Part shown: positions 1 through 11,737 of the stretch, in pieces
How the letters are laid out: each line of letters starts with the position of its first letter
Position numbering within the stretch: position 1 is the stretch's first letter
Assembly (NCBI GenBank): GCA_000733355.1
Contig: JNVV01000046.1
Span: 53,861 to 117,860, forward strand
Origin: Falciphora oryzae
Lineage: Eukaryota; Ascomycota; Sordariomycetes; Magnaporthales; Magnaporthaceae
DNA length: 64,000 bases
Direction: 5' to 3'
Translations under genes and position numbers: made by a program
Notes under the pieces: generated by a model
The model's database searches: none
What the model saw: only the letters and a program-made list of their open reading frames with translations
Told to the model about the DNA's origin: nothing

Positions 1-908
1 AATAAAGGCTGCAGCCCGAAAAATAGCCCGCGACGCCCGAAACACCTGGTTCGAAAACAACCTCCCGGACCGGTATAGGGCTATAGGCCTCCCGCCGGTG
101 CCACGGCCCGCACCCGAAGCTTTACAGCTGCACCGGAAGGTATTACAGCGGCTGATAGCCGCACGCACGGGGCACGGGGACTTCGACTGGTACCACCGAA
201 AGTTCCAGCACGAAAACGACAACCCGTGCCGCTGCGGAAGAAACAAGTCCCCCTCCCACCCTGTATATTGCAGGCTGGCTAAGGCGGTAGAAGACAAGTG
301 GCCTACAACGGACCCTTCCCCGGCTTTTGATAGGCCCGGGTATTGGAAACGGCTATTGCAAAAGCCTTTCCTTTTTGCTTCGTTCGTTAAAGCTACCAAC
401 TACTACACTATCGCTGGGTGGTAGTAACAGGGCCTAAAAAGCCCGTATACAACCTATTTCCTTTTTCCTTTTTCCTTTTTCCCTTTCCCTTTGCACTTTT
501 CATCTTTTCCTTTGTACTATTAGGACCAACAGTAGGCTCGTTGGTCCCCCGTACCTCCGGCCGGGCCCAGGGGGGGTCCCGAGGACCCCTCCGCCCAAAC
601 CCAGCCTAACCCCCTTTTTCCGGCACACCCGCCGGCCGATAGCACTACTACCAACAGCAGCGCCTACAGCGCCCAGGCGTGTACTCGCCCCCTTTGCCGA
701 TTGCCCGCTCACTAACAAGGAGCGCCGGAATGCGGCCCGAACTCCGTGTGCTTTGGGCTTGCCCCTTGGTTTGATTCTGTTAGCCGCCTCGATAGCAACA
801 CGTAGCCTAGTGTTAAGCTTAGGTAGCGCTAGCACGTCGTATGCCCCTTGGGAGGCAGGGACTGGTAGATCCCGACTATAACGACGTTAAATAAACTCTC
901 TCTCTCTC
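1..908 (+). mobile_element. 3' end of a Tad-like LINE (non-LTR retrotransposon)
   Basis: An open frame enters from the window edge (from base 2) and stops at 424. It encodes the last ~140 residues of a fungal LINE ORF2 after the reverse transcriptase: the helix around ARDARNTWFENNLPDRYRA, then RTGHGDFDWYHRKF, a CxC zinc-knuckle-like patch (NPCRCGRNKSPSHPVYCRL) and the terminal PGYWKRLLQKP..FASFVKAT block. This tail is typical of Tad/MGL-type elements. The stop is followed by ~480 nt of 3' UTR ending in GACGTTAAATAAA and a short CT repeat near 895-908, which I take as the element's 3' terminus. The visible frame has no stops. The 5' part lies outside the window, so whether the copy is full length or active cannot be judged. 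Confidence 0.8.
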
Positions 909-1369
909 CAATTCTGACTTGTGCAAATTGACTCCTGATCAATTTTGTGCAGGGTAGGCGAGTCAGTATGACCCACAACGACTGACTTGGATGCCTAGGC
1001 ATCCCACAGGGGCTGCAGGCCGCCTTCAGGCTTCCAGTAGGTGCTGTAGGTGCTGTAAGCCACCTTTAAACACGCTATAAGCCCTATCCGCTATTCCTGT
1101 GCACAACCTTACAACAGTACAGGGTAGATAATCCAAAAAGGGTAGTACAGGGTAGGTTGGGCTAATACATCCAACTTTAGCTAAATACATTAGTTCTTTT
1201 AACAAAGGCTCGACGCGAGGCGGTCCCGTTCGGGCATTAGGAATTTGATACGGTTGAAAATGCCCCGGTGGTAGCATGGCAGGGACGTGGCGGTCCCGGA
1301 CGTGCCTGCGCCGTGTGGCTGAGTCTTTTGCTATTGTCGGAGCTTACGGTCGGCCAGCCTTTTTTTTTT
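909..1369. other. Gene-free stretch between LINE end and decayed DUF3435-like gene
   Basis: No gene is supported. A minus-strand ORF at 1026-1277 (83 codons) could be a further degraded C-terminal part of the neighbouring element gene, but I do not recognise it. Confidence 0.4.
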
Positions 1370-3090
1370 TTATAAAGCTTTTTGCGGAGCGAAATCGATT
1401 TTTAATCCCGTCGCTTTAATAAAATTGCGGCCTTTTTTTTAATTGCGATAAATTCGGAGCTGGCCTTTAATGCTTCCTGCTTTTTTGCCGGCAAAGACTG
1501 CGGAAGCAAGGGATTGCGCAGCACGGTTAAGCCGCGAAAAAGATCGTTAACGATACTGCGCACTTCCTGGCCGAAATAGCTCGCCTGGCCGTTTGTGCCG
1601 CTGTTATTAGGCTGGTAGTATTTGTTGTAGGTGGCAGGGTCGATGTGGCTTGCGTGCTTTATCCTTTAGGCCTCGGAATAAAGCTTGTCTGTCGGGCGAA
1701 TCGGTTAGCGAAAACCAAGGGGGAAAATAAGGGATTAAAAAAAAGCCGCGCAATATATATACCGATCCAGTACAGACCCTCCGCTTTAAAGTCGTAGATG
1801 GTAGGCGGATAGGGATACCCGGTACGGAAACCCAAAGCCCGAAGCCGTTTGCTGAGTGCTTTTGCCGATTCCATTTTGCCAGCGGTTTTCCTCGCGGACA
1901 TGCTTTTGAAAAAGGGTTGGTTAAAAATGCTGTCCTTCCATTGCAAATGGACCATCTCGCCTTTTGGTGGTTTTATGTTAAAAAGGTCTTTTAAAGTGTC
2001 GTAATCTTTGAACGCTTTGGCTGCGATAAAGATAGCCAGTATTGGGAGCATCGCGTTGCAGATTAAAGGCATCGGACCCAACCCCTTATACAGCGCATGC
2101 TCGGGCCTGGATTAACGCAATTTAGAACAACGAATTAAACTGATGCTTTCTAGGGAGAATACGTACCTTTTGTTAGGGTTGTCTGTTATACCCTTGGCAT
2201 TTCGGACGAGTTGGATAGCGAATTCCGCATTACCATGCTCGTTGCGAAATACGCCAAACGTTACGTCCTATAGCCCGCGAACGAAGTGGCAATTAGCATA
2301 CCGTTATAAGCCAGTATTCGTAGCGCAGTATGTGCTTACTTTATAGTACATGCCACGACCCGAACCTGCCCGACAGGTGGATTCGATATATTCGCCGATA
2401 CGTGCAAAAAAACAAACAATCGCTATGAAGTCGGCCCAGTTGTAAACTTTTGTTGCAGGCCTCTCGTATTTGACCTAGTCGTTCCCCCATAGCTGATGCC
2501 CAAAATGGACGAAGTAGTTTTTCGTGCCAAACCTCCTAAGTCGTTTACTTTTTACCAGCCTAATTTTGCTTTTTTATAGTATTTCAGGCAGTTCGGATTT
2601 GATGAATTACGCCAAATTTGTCAGCCGGGATTATTTAAAAGGATTGAAGATTGAGGATTGAGGAACTGCTCGGGGGCGGACGTACATTTGTTACAGACAG
2701 TGTGATATTAGCGGGGATGGCCTCATGTTCACGGCGCCAACCGGTTATAAACTGCTTCCAGTATAGCATGACCGTTTTTTAGCCAAGGTTCGGATCGCCT
2801 TTTGCGCCGTCAATACCGAATGCGATCTTTTTAATAAAGTCCTTTAAGGATTTAACCTTGTAAGGATTCGGCTCGTTTTAAGCATAGTTTTTAACGTACT
2901 TAAATGGCCGACGTATCAGTAATACCATAGCTAAAAAAGCCAAATCTAATAGGGAGGAAAAAGAACGTACTGGTTCCAAAAGCCGATCATACGTCCGTAC
3001 TTTTTCAGCACCTTGGGTGTGATATGTTTGAAAACAGCAGAATCATTAATTCTGTCGTTGCATTATTTAAAGCCCCTTTTTCTCCCTTTG
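1370..3090 (-). pseudogene. Decayed DUF3435-like (tyrosine-recombinase-related) element gene
   Basis: No continuous frame exists, but conserved blocks of a multicopy fungal family (DUF3435/FluG-like, some members annotated as C2H2-finger proteins) appear in order on the minus strand. Near 2850-2700 is KVKSLKDFIKKIAFGIDGAK, an in-frame stop, then LYWKQFITGWRREHEAIPAN. Near 2450-2360 is a GEYIESTCRAGSGRGMYYK block. The longest open piece, 1659-2081, carries SKRLRALGFRTGYPYPPT and FKAEGLYWI. Finally 1650-1380 carries ATYNKYYQPNNSGTNGQ, SYFGQEVRSIVNDLFRGLTV and so on. Stops and frame changes separate the blocks, and the tract is AT-richer than its surroundings. DUF3435 proteins include the captain recombinases of Starship elements, but this subfamily's activity is not established and the copy is clearly dead. 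Family assignment is from remembered motif order. Confidence 0.65.
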
Positions 3091-4405
3091 CCGAAAAATT
3101 TTCGCGGATTTTTTTTAGCGCTATTATAGGATTAAAGCTTCGCTTTTTGGAAGTAGGACAAGGTAAAACGGCGGGAGGGTTGTTAATTGCTACGAAGTAG
3201 GGACGGAGCGAATGGGGGCTACTACGACCTTTTATGGGCGAAAATTGCAGCGCCCGTCCTTAGCAGCAGGAGGCAGCAGGCCGACGGCACTTCCGCGGCA
3301 TTATCGAGTGGATAGCCGGGCAATGGGCGCCTGGATATGACGGGAAGGGTGGGAGCTAGGAGCCGGGCTTTTAGCTAATTTAGGCTGGGCCCCTCTTTTG
3401 GCAGCGCGGCGGCGGCGGCATTTTCGTCCATGGCGGGAGTATGCCTGGAATAGGGTCGTTGATAAGATCGTGGGGAAGGTTAAAGCGATGTTGGCCGTGA
3501 ATGTGCTATAGGTGCGCGTTGGTGTGGAAAGGAGGTGGTGTCGTGGTGATTTTATCCCTGAGCATCATTGAGCGGGGGTGAGCAAGGGTGACGCGAGCCT
3601 GAGTTGGGGCCAAAATGCTGACTAACCCGATTGGGACAACTGGCAAAAGGTTTTCGGGAGAGACTACCTAGATAGGTAGGCAGGCCGCTCGCTATTTTGC
3701 TCACACAGGATTACCTCATCGCACCGAGGGAATCCGTCCTTATCTGGGTCCCTCCCTCCCAGAATGCTGGGTGCCCGCCGGACCGGAAAGCCAAATGGAG
3801 GGTTGCCACTTTGAGCAACCTGGTCACCGAGCTGTGCGATGTGTGACAACCTGTTCCTTGTTTCCTTTGATAGGGTTTGCGTGGACTGGCACTTTGTACA
3901 GTAGGAGTGCTGAATATTCCCGACGACGACGAGATAAGCCTTTATGGTCACCTGCGGTTCCACGGTATCAGGGGCCAGGGCGAATGCCAAGCTCACTGTC
4001 AGTGCCGGGAGCGATGGTAGAGGAGGCTTGAATGTCGTACGCCGCTTGGAGTTTCAAGGAGGCTGGTGTCAATGAGGTGCGGGTAGTGTATGGATTCTTC
4101 GAGTTAGTTATCTAGAGACGTTCGTCACGTTGGGAAAGCAAGAATTAGAAAGAATGGACATTGCGCTACTGTTAGCCAGCGACCAATCTGTGCCAGTAGT
4201 ACAAACAAGAATCATACAGCAACAGCCCCCGCCTTCCCTCAAACTATATACATGACATTCTAACAAGCTGGGGGGTTTAATAAAACAAGATGCGATTCAA
4301 AAAATGGCAGATGTGCCCTGTGAGCTCCAACCAGTTGGGGTTTTGTGGGTCTTCTGATGTTCATGTGGTCATGATCTCGTTGCACGTCTTCGCGGGGAAG
4401 ACCGT
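3091..4405. other. Gene-free stretch
   Basis: AT-rich to about 3150, then of ordinary composition. Overlapping ORFs near 3664-4031 on both strands match nothing I recognise. The part next to 4405 presumably holds the 3' UTR of the GAS1-like gene. Confidence 0.4.
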
Positions 4406-5235
4406 TTAGGCGATCTCGCCGTCCTCGCGGAGCTCGTCGATCTCCTCAGGCGACAGCTTCGAGGTGTCGATCTTGGAGGCGCGCTTCATCAGGCGGTCGA
4501 GCGTCTCCTCGGACCTCTTCATGGCCACGGCGAGAGCGCGGCGGGCCTGAGCGGGAGTCTGCGAGCCGGCCATCTGGACGGGGACGATGCCGCCAAAGGG
4601 GCCGGCGCGGGCCGCGTTCTGGCACCGGACGAGGCAGACGTTCTCCTGGCCGGCGACGGTGCCGGTGCAGGCCTGGTTGGCGGGGAGCTGGGCCACGAGC
4701 GGGAAGTCGGTGGCGGCGCCCTGGCGGTTGCGCGAGTTCTGGCCGGGAGGGGTGGTGGTCACCTTGATGTCGGTCCACTCGGCGCCGGTGGCGTCGGCGT
4801 TGACGGAGCAGGTGTAGGGGCCTGTGAGGAAGGTAACGGTTAGCAACTTTTACGTTTTTGTCGGTTGATGCCTGCTGATCACTTACCACCGCCATCAGCG
4901 TTGACCTGGTGCAGGGTCATGGTGACGGAGCCACCAGCCTTGACCTGAGGCAGCTGGGCGCCGGTCTCGGCCATGATAGCCTTGGTGCCAGCCTCGAGGT
5001 TGTTCTGGCCCCCACCGAGGGTCTCGCCAAAGGTGTCGGCCTGCTGGCCCTTGAAGCGGGTGGCATCCTGCTGGAAGGGGTTGCGCCGGGTGCCGTCGCG
5101 GGGGGTGGCAGTGTCGATGCCGAGGGCCATGCCCTGGCCACCGGCGTCACCGACAGCCTTGACGATGGCGGCGTGACCGGCAACCAGGTCGGCGGCGGCC
5201 AGGAGGGAGGCAGCGAAGAAGGTCTTGAACGACAT
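4406..5235 (-). CDS. Secreted Egh16/GAS1-like appressorial protein
   Basis: Two exons on the minus strand, 5235-4887 and 4821-4406, give 254 residues. The 65-nt intron has GTAAGT at its donor, GCTAAC as branch site and CACAG at its acceptor, and the frame closes exactly. Residues 1-19 ([20 protein letters not shown]) form a signal peptide, followed by [15 protein letters not shown], the usual start of mature family members. Downstream are [32 protein letters not shown] and [10 protein letters not shown], the paired-cysteine core of the Egh16-like family (Blumeria Egh16H, Magnaporthe GAS1/GAS2/MAS proteins). Those relatives are secreted or appressorial and some contribute to host penetration. 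The biochemical activity is unknown. The acidic tail ([15 protein letters not shown]) is also usual. A TATATAA lies about 230 nt upstream of the ATG. Family assignment is firm; a role in infection here is inference. Confidence 0.9.
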
Positions 5236-5463
5236 TTTGACTGATTGGAGCTTGAAGCTGAAGAGCTAAAGGGGTTGTTGTTGTTGTGCAAGGAAAGGAT
5301 TGAGAAGTCCTGTCCGGCAGGTGAGGGTTATTATAGGGCAAGCTCTGTCGAAGAGTAGCGAAGAGAAGGTGAAGAGATGAGAAGAGGATGTGGAGGCTGC
5401 TGCTGTGGTTGCTGAGTGAGGAACAAGATTAAACATGAGGGCATATCCGTCGAGGCCGTCCGG

Positions 5464-5470
5464 TTATATA
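5464..5470 (-). promoter_or_regulatory. TATA box candidate for the GAS1-like gene
   Basis: On the minus strand this reads TATATAA, about 230 nt upstream of the ATG at 5235. A weaker CTATAA lies at 5331-5336. Either could set the start. The distance to the ATG leaves room for the usual fungal leader. Confidence 0.4.
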
Positions 5471-8400
5471 TGCATCGGGAAGGGACCGCTGCCGCTCACG
5501 GTGGTGGCCACGGCGCATGCGTTGAGGTCGTTTCCCTGGTCGTCGTCCCACAGAATGTCCTGCCCTCCGTCTCTCTTCGGCCTGTCTGCATTCCCCGTTC
5601 CTGATTCGAAACGAGAGTAGTCAAACAGCCATGACTGGAGTGCTTGCATAACCTGCGATCGTCAAGCCCAGCTGGAACCCATGCGAGCCCGACGGCGGAC
5701 CCACCCCGGTCAGTCCCAGGGGGGTTCTCGCAGCCATCTCCGTTAGGAGCGATCAAAAACCCCGACATCAGGCTCCAAACCTGCCAAGCCAACTATACTT
5801 CCCCTGCGTGCTGGATGCCAGCGACTGGCTTGGTACCCCTGGACATCAGCAAACAACAAGAGGGTGAGAACCAAGAGGTCTGATTGGTTGATGTGTGGCG
5901 AAACGCGGGAGAACAGCAGGCGCGGAAGCGGACGGAAGGAGGACGGCGGACAGCATCAGTCAAGACACTAGCTCGAGATCCACCAGAGAAGACGACAGGG
6001 GAAACAGCCGTGCTTTCTTCTTTGGCGTCTCAGTCAAAACACGTCACGATGGGGTGAGCTGCGTCTTGGTGCGCGTGTGGGCTTGTGGCAGGTCAGAGCC
6101 TCGGGAAGGGCAGACGCACGACAAGAGGACAAAGTCTTGCAGCCATGCACGTCAAGTGCAGGTACCCGCCCGGGATATCCGAGGAGCATCACGGATCAAA
6201 CCTTCTGCGGTCAGTTTTGACTACTGTGCTCTTCCCCTCCATGACCAAGGCTCAGGTCGATATGGTGACGCGGGGGCAACGGATCCCTGGGTGCCCACCA
6301 AAGATCCGCGAGGGACGCAAGAGGCCCAGGAATGGGAAAGTGATTGCCAGGGGTAGGTGGCCCAGGCCAGACTCTCCAGACCGATGGGATGGGGAAGGTA
6401 GCGTGGACTGTGTAGCAGGCGGCGGGGGACCAGATCAGTTGGGGCGAATGACAGGGAGCCCAAGAGTCCAGCTGGCAGTCGGGCATAGACGCAGGTTTCA
6501 TGGGCTCGGGGCGAGGAAGGACTGGCTTGACCAGAGGCTCTGGGCCAGAAACATCAATCATCGGACGATGAGATTAGGACCGAGGCGGGTAATCGCAAGG
6601 GCAGGATCTTTGAGGCCGTCGTCAATGCTGTGCGGCTCGCCTTGCCGCCCCGCCGAATAGCCCTGGAAGCGAGCTGAGCCGAGCCGAAGGGACCAGGGCT
6701 CCAAGTCCTTGCTCGGAAGCTCTTGTATTGAAGTCGACCGGAACGCCAGGTTCGTCGAGGGTGAAAAATGGCCGAGCGGTTGGTGAAGCGTGTTTCCGCT
6801 GTGGGCCTGGGCATGTGTGGTCGGTGCGATGCGACGCTGCAGGGGATGCAATGCTTGGGTCGCCGCTATGGGTCCCGCAGTCCCAGGCCAATCGCCTTTC
6901 CAGTGGTGGGGGCGCGGCTCTCGAGCTGCAGGGCAGCACGGCAGGCAGGACCCAAAGCTGCGCCCGCCTGCCCTAGTGCCCGCCTCAGACCCTCCAGCTT
7001 TGATGGAACCCCTTCTTTGGAATCACGGGCGGCATAGAGCGGAAGACGGCGCAACTGAAACGGGCTGCCATGGATCCTGGATAAAAAAAAAAAAAAAAAA
7101 AACACAAATCCCGTGCATCGAAACAAGCTTAGATCTTCCCGGCGTTTGTCCAGGCGCTGCTAGTCGCCCGCGAATTTGTTGCGCGGTTGCTGCGTCTTGT
7201 CTTCGACGCGGAGCACATGCATGCAGTCCGTTTACTCTCGAGGAAATTATACGCGGGGTTTCTGTGCATGTCCCTCGAATAGATGTAGATCACAAACGAG
7301 ATGTTATCGGCAGCCAAGTAAACAAATGCAGCTCTCACCAGCGCCCCCAGTTCTTTTCTCCAGGAGCGACATACCGTTGGCACGTAACCTGCCCAGCCGG
7401 ATTCGGCACGTAGCTGCGCTTGATGGGGCGCTGATGAGAGCTGCGATAGGCCTCTGGAGCGGCATTCTTTCTCGGGGCCGACTGGTTCCCGCTCGTTCTC
7501 AGTCCGCCTGCGCGGCTCAGTATACTGCCGGATGGCTGAGTGCGGCTTTGACCTTTTGACAAATGGTGGAAACAAACCCCCACACTCAGATCGAGGAGCC
7601 GTGTTTGTCGGGGCGACAGGCTCGACAGGCCAATCGCAAGAAGTCGATCCAAACCAAACAGCCTGTGGTGGTTGGGTGGCCCCTGGCGGGCATCCCCTGG
7701 AAGCCCCTGGCACAGATCCTCTTCTGGGGTTCTCCAGTGAGAGGTCCCATTGGCGCCGCGTCGCCGGCCCGACGTCTCGAGATCTGAAGACAGGAGTTGG
7801 AAGCTCGTTCTTGGTCGGTCTTGAATTTCACGCCCAAGCATGTAACGCCTATTTTTTCGTCCGCCGTGGCCCAGTAGAATTGTCAAGCACTTCTGCGCCG
7901 CAGCTGGACAAGGCCTGATGCCAACCAATGGAGGCAACACCTGGGATGCGCCCATCTTGTTGCAGCTAGATGGGAGTTTCGGATGTGCACCGCCTCTCTA
8001 GGCTATCACGAACCGAACGCGAGCCGGCGGCATACGCATGAGCTCGAGAGTGCATGCACTTCGAGGAAACGTCGCAGTAAACCTGAGCACAGTCGTAGGA
8101 CTTGACGTCAAAGTCCAGCTGACAGTTGGAGCGAGCGAGTCGGCTCAGAGCTGCCGTGTGAACTCCTCTCGACCGTGACGTACAGTGACTGACTCCCTGA
8201 CCCCGAAGAAATCACGCTCCCATGGTTCGTCAGGCACATCTTGGCCATCCAGAGCGATGGCAGTATTCTCCGAGCTAGTTCTCCAGGGGAAAACTGTTTT
8301 TGCACGACTAGCCCCTGATTCGCTTCTCTTGGTGGTAAGATGGCACGCGAAAATTGCTCTTCAGACGGTAGGATAGCGAGAGCAGGATCTGGGAACCCTC

Positions 8401-9069
8401 GTAGGCGAGTTTGCTCTGGTGGTCTTTAGCATGACTAGGGAAACTTCGGTATTCCCCTTCGTTTCGTCTGGTCCGAACATAATATGTCGGCGGACGATCG
8501 TGGAGACCCTCGACCAAATCCAACTCATCCTTTGTTTTCCCTAGCTTAACGCTTTCAAGGGGGCGACTTGGACGACGTCTCTGTTGGGGATTTTGCCACA
8601 GGATGTCATGCTGGTGGCGGTGGTTCAAGTGGTGCAAGCAGCCCTGAGGACGCGGCTGGGATTTCCGCTCCGCTGTGCTTGGATTCGATGGGAAATTCCC
8701 ACTGTGTTCGCGGAACAGAATTCTTCTGTCGACTCCGCTGACACGCACGGCAAGCGCCGGAATCATAACTGGCACACTGGCTGGGAGCACCCGCTGGCCC
8801 GTTGAATACAGTGTGCAACATCCCAAGTTCCCACAGTGTCGCTGTTTTTCAACCATCTCCACTGCCTGGCGATGCTGCCAAACTCCCCGCATGGGACAGC
8901 AAATTGCTGAAGGCATCCATGAGATGAAAATGGAAAGAAAGAATGTGAAAAGAGTCGCACACTGCGTCACACCGGCGACGACTCGACGCCCGACTTCAAG
9001 AGGAATTGATAACGACATTCGTCACGCACGCACCGCATGCTTCGGCCCATGGGACTCATGTCGTAGTGC
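5471..9069. other. 3.6-kb gene-free stretch
   Basis: This lies between the divergent GAS1-like and CCA1 genes. Several ORFs of 100-236 codons exist on both strands, but they overlap each other, lack splice logic and match nothing recognised. A run of 20 A lies at 7083-7102. It may hold distal regulatory DNA for either gene; I see no RNA gene. Confidence 0.5.
7083..7102. repeat. A20 homopolymer
   Basis: Twenty consecutive A within the gene-free DNA upstream of CCA1. No retroelement sequence is recognised next to it. Confidence 0.8.
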
Positions 9070-10855
9070 ATGTTTCGTAGCCTTGGTCGCTGGGCAAGAA
9101 CGCTTAGGTTTGCTCCCCGCATGAAACGAAAGCTGGATCTGATATCAGACGGTCCGTCGCCGAAGCCCGGGATGCGTGCCATCGCGCTCAACCCGCGCGA
9201 GAAGCAGTTCAAAGGCTTGTTGCTGGATGTCGCGGGGCGCATCGATGCCAAGGCCGCCGCCGACGGCGCTGCTGCCCCTGCGGCCGAGCCGGAGCCCGTC
9301 GTGCTCCGCTGGGCGGGCGGCTGGGTCCGGGACAAGCTGCTGGGCATCGACAGCCACGACATCGACGTCGCCATCAGCTCGATGACGGGCGAGGCCTTCA
9401 CGAGCCAGCTGATCGAGTTCTGCGCCGACCCGGCCAACGTCGAGCGCCATGGCATCACGCCGGGCGACATCGGCAACCTGCACAAGGTCGCTGCCAACCC
9501 GGACAAGTCCAAGCACCTCGAAACGGTGGCCACTCGGATGTTTGGCATCGAGGTCGACTTTGTCAACCTGCGCAAGGAGACGTATGCTCAGGACAGCCGC
9601 AACCCGCAGATGGAGTTCGGCACTGCCGAGGAGGACGCTCTGCGCCGCGATGCCACCGTCAACGCGCTGTTCTACAACCTCAACACGGGCGAGGTCGAGG
9701 ACCTGGTCGGTGGCATGCCCGACCTGGACCGCAAGCTCATCCGCACCCCGCTGGAGCCGCTGCAGACCTTCACAGACGACCCGCTGCGCGTCCTGCGCCT
9801 CGTGCGCTTCGCCAGCCGCCTGGGCTTCTCCATCGACCCGGCCGCCGAGGAGACCATGAGCAATCCGCTCGTCCTCGAGGCCCTGAAGCTCAAGATCAGC
9901 CGCGAGCGCGTCGGCATAGAGGTCGACAAGATGCTCAAGGGCAAGCACCCGCTGGACTCGCTGCGCCTGATCGAGCGCCTGGGCCTCTACAACGCCGTCT
10001 TCACCGACCCGACGCGCCGGCAGGAGGGCGCGCCGATGCCCGACCTGTCCCGCTGGGCGGCCGCCTACGAATGCATGGGCCACCTGGCTGGCAACCGGAC
10101 CCCTGGATCCATCTACAACGTGCTCGTGCGCACCGAAGAGGACGCCGCATTCGGCTGGACCATCGCCGCCCTGCTCCCTTGGGAGGCCCTGCCAGAGGCG
10201 GCGATCGAGGTCCCGACGAAGGGCACGCACACGCTACCCCTGGCCACGCTCGCGGCGCGCGAAGGGATCAGGGCGGGCAACAAGCTGTGCGACATCGTCA
10301 CGGCTATGCACCGCAACCGTGCCGAGATCGAGGACCTCAAGCGGGCCGTGTGCACGGGTGAGGCGCGGGCGGGCGAGCGGGACCGCATGGGCATGGCGGT
10401 CCGCGCGTGGGACACACGAACGGGTAACTGGAGGCTGCAGGTCCTCGGGGTCACGTTGCTCGAGGTCATGCAACGCTCGGATACGGGCGACTCGGCAAAA
10501 TGTAAGGGAGACCTTGTCTTTGAAGGAGAAAAAAAAAAAAACGCTTGAAGCTAATCAAGCCCTCGGGAATCCTGCAGCTCGAGACGAGGTATTAGCCGGC
10601 TGGCAAAAGTTCCTCGACCATCTAGACGAGCTGGACGTGCTGGAGGCGCCGTCGCTCAAGCGCCTGGTGGATGGAAAAATGCTCTCCAAGGCATTGGGGG
10701 TCAAACCAGGCAAGTGGATGACGCCGGCGATGGATGTGTGCATGGCATGGCAGCTCCGAAACCCCGGCGTGACAGACACGACGGGTGCTATCGAGGAGGT
10801 TAGAAAACGTGCCGACGAGCTAGGCATCGTTGATGTGGCCAAGGCCAAGAGCTAG
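9070..10855 (+). CDS. CCA1: tRNA CCA-adding nucleotidyltransferase (nuclear/mitochondrial)
   Basis: This enzyme adds the 3'-terminal CCA to tRNAs in nucleus/cytosol and mitochondria. Two exons, 9070-10501 and 10560-10855, give 575 residues. The 58-nt intron begins GTAAGG, contains an A12 run and GCTAATC, and ends AAG; the frame is restored exactly. The class II nucleotidyltransferase head shows GGWVRD at residues 83-88 and the catalytic DID at 97-99. RRDATVNALFYN near 190-202 and the EPLQTFTDDPLRVLRLVRFASRLGF block (two adjoining motifs) follow. The C-terminal KPGKWM...MAWQLRNPG is typical of fungal Cca1. Met1 begins an Arg-rich, acid-free segment (MFRSLGRWARTLRFAPR) that looks like a mitochondrial presequence, and Met18 begins MKRK. 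Yeast CCA1 uses alternative starts to target two compartments, so the same is inferred here. Confidence 0.93.
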
Positions 10856-11737
10856 AAATGCCAGATAGGGCCACGTCGACGACGGGATCAAGACATAGCT
10901 GATAGGTTTGTGCTGCTCCGTCGTATGGCCGGTTAGAGGTGTTGGCCGAGGCACTGATCCATTGGCCTGTTATGCCAGTCCCATGCACGCGATGCCAGGG
11001 ACCAAGGGTTCACGATGGGTTATATTGGGCGGACAGGCATTTTCCACCGTCACGAAATAGCCAAATAAAACAGAAACCAACATCGTGGCCAGACACCACC
11101 CTCACGGAGAGTTCTGGGAATATCACGAGAAGGAGGATCGGGATGAACCGAACGTTGGGTGCGAGGGGTGGCCATCCACGCCAAGTTACAGTGGGCTCCC
11201 CGCTATCAGTTAGACTTTACCCCACAGCAGTGCAGCGCTCCGCTGTTGCCCAGTGCAGAATCTCCACTGTCTACGCTCGCGGGTTGAAGACGTCACGCGA
11301 AGCGCATGTGGATGGGCCCAGGTTAATCGGGCAGCCCAGCCGCGGGCAAGCAACCCAGCCACGAACAAAGGACAAGGGCGCCTTCTTCGGCTCCAACCTC
11401 GCGTCTTCTGTTCATTGAGTCCGCCCGCATTCCTCGCTCTGTGCACGGCTTGGACAGACTCGCACCGCCTTGCACGAATACCGCAAGCCTCAGAAAAGCA
11501 AAGAAGCTTTCGAAAAGTCTAAAAGCCAAAAAGCACACACCGGAAGCGTCGGCTAGTTCCCATCGCGTAAACGAAGATGCATCGTGCCATCTGGTCTTAG
11601 GTCGAGGTCCTCCCCTGCTTCTTCCTTTCCATCCCACCACGACCGATTCCCATCATTCCTCCCAAGGCCTCCTACGAGGGCCTCTACCTCTACGCTGCCT
11701 GCCTTTTGATACCCAAATCGCCTGGCTGCTCTCCATC
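10856..11737. other. Intergenic region upstream of the RING ligase gene
   Basis: No gene recognised. An open frame continuous with the ligase runs upstream to an ATG at 11441, but its ~99 residues have no family-like features and I treat them as leader. The region just before 11738 is C/T-rich, as in many fungal promoters. Confidence 0.5.

Noticed and set aside
3664..4031. Overlapping ORFs on both strands near the left edge
   Set aside because: Neither shows a family motif or splice support.
8308..9018. 236-codon minus-strand ORF next to CCA1
   Set aside because: It has an ATG start but no recognisable domain or splice signals and covers the CCA1 promoter; likely chance.
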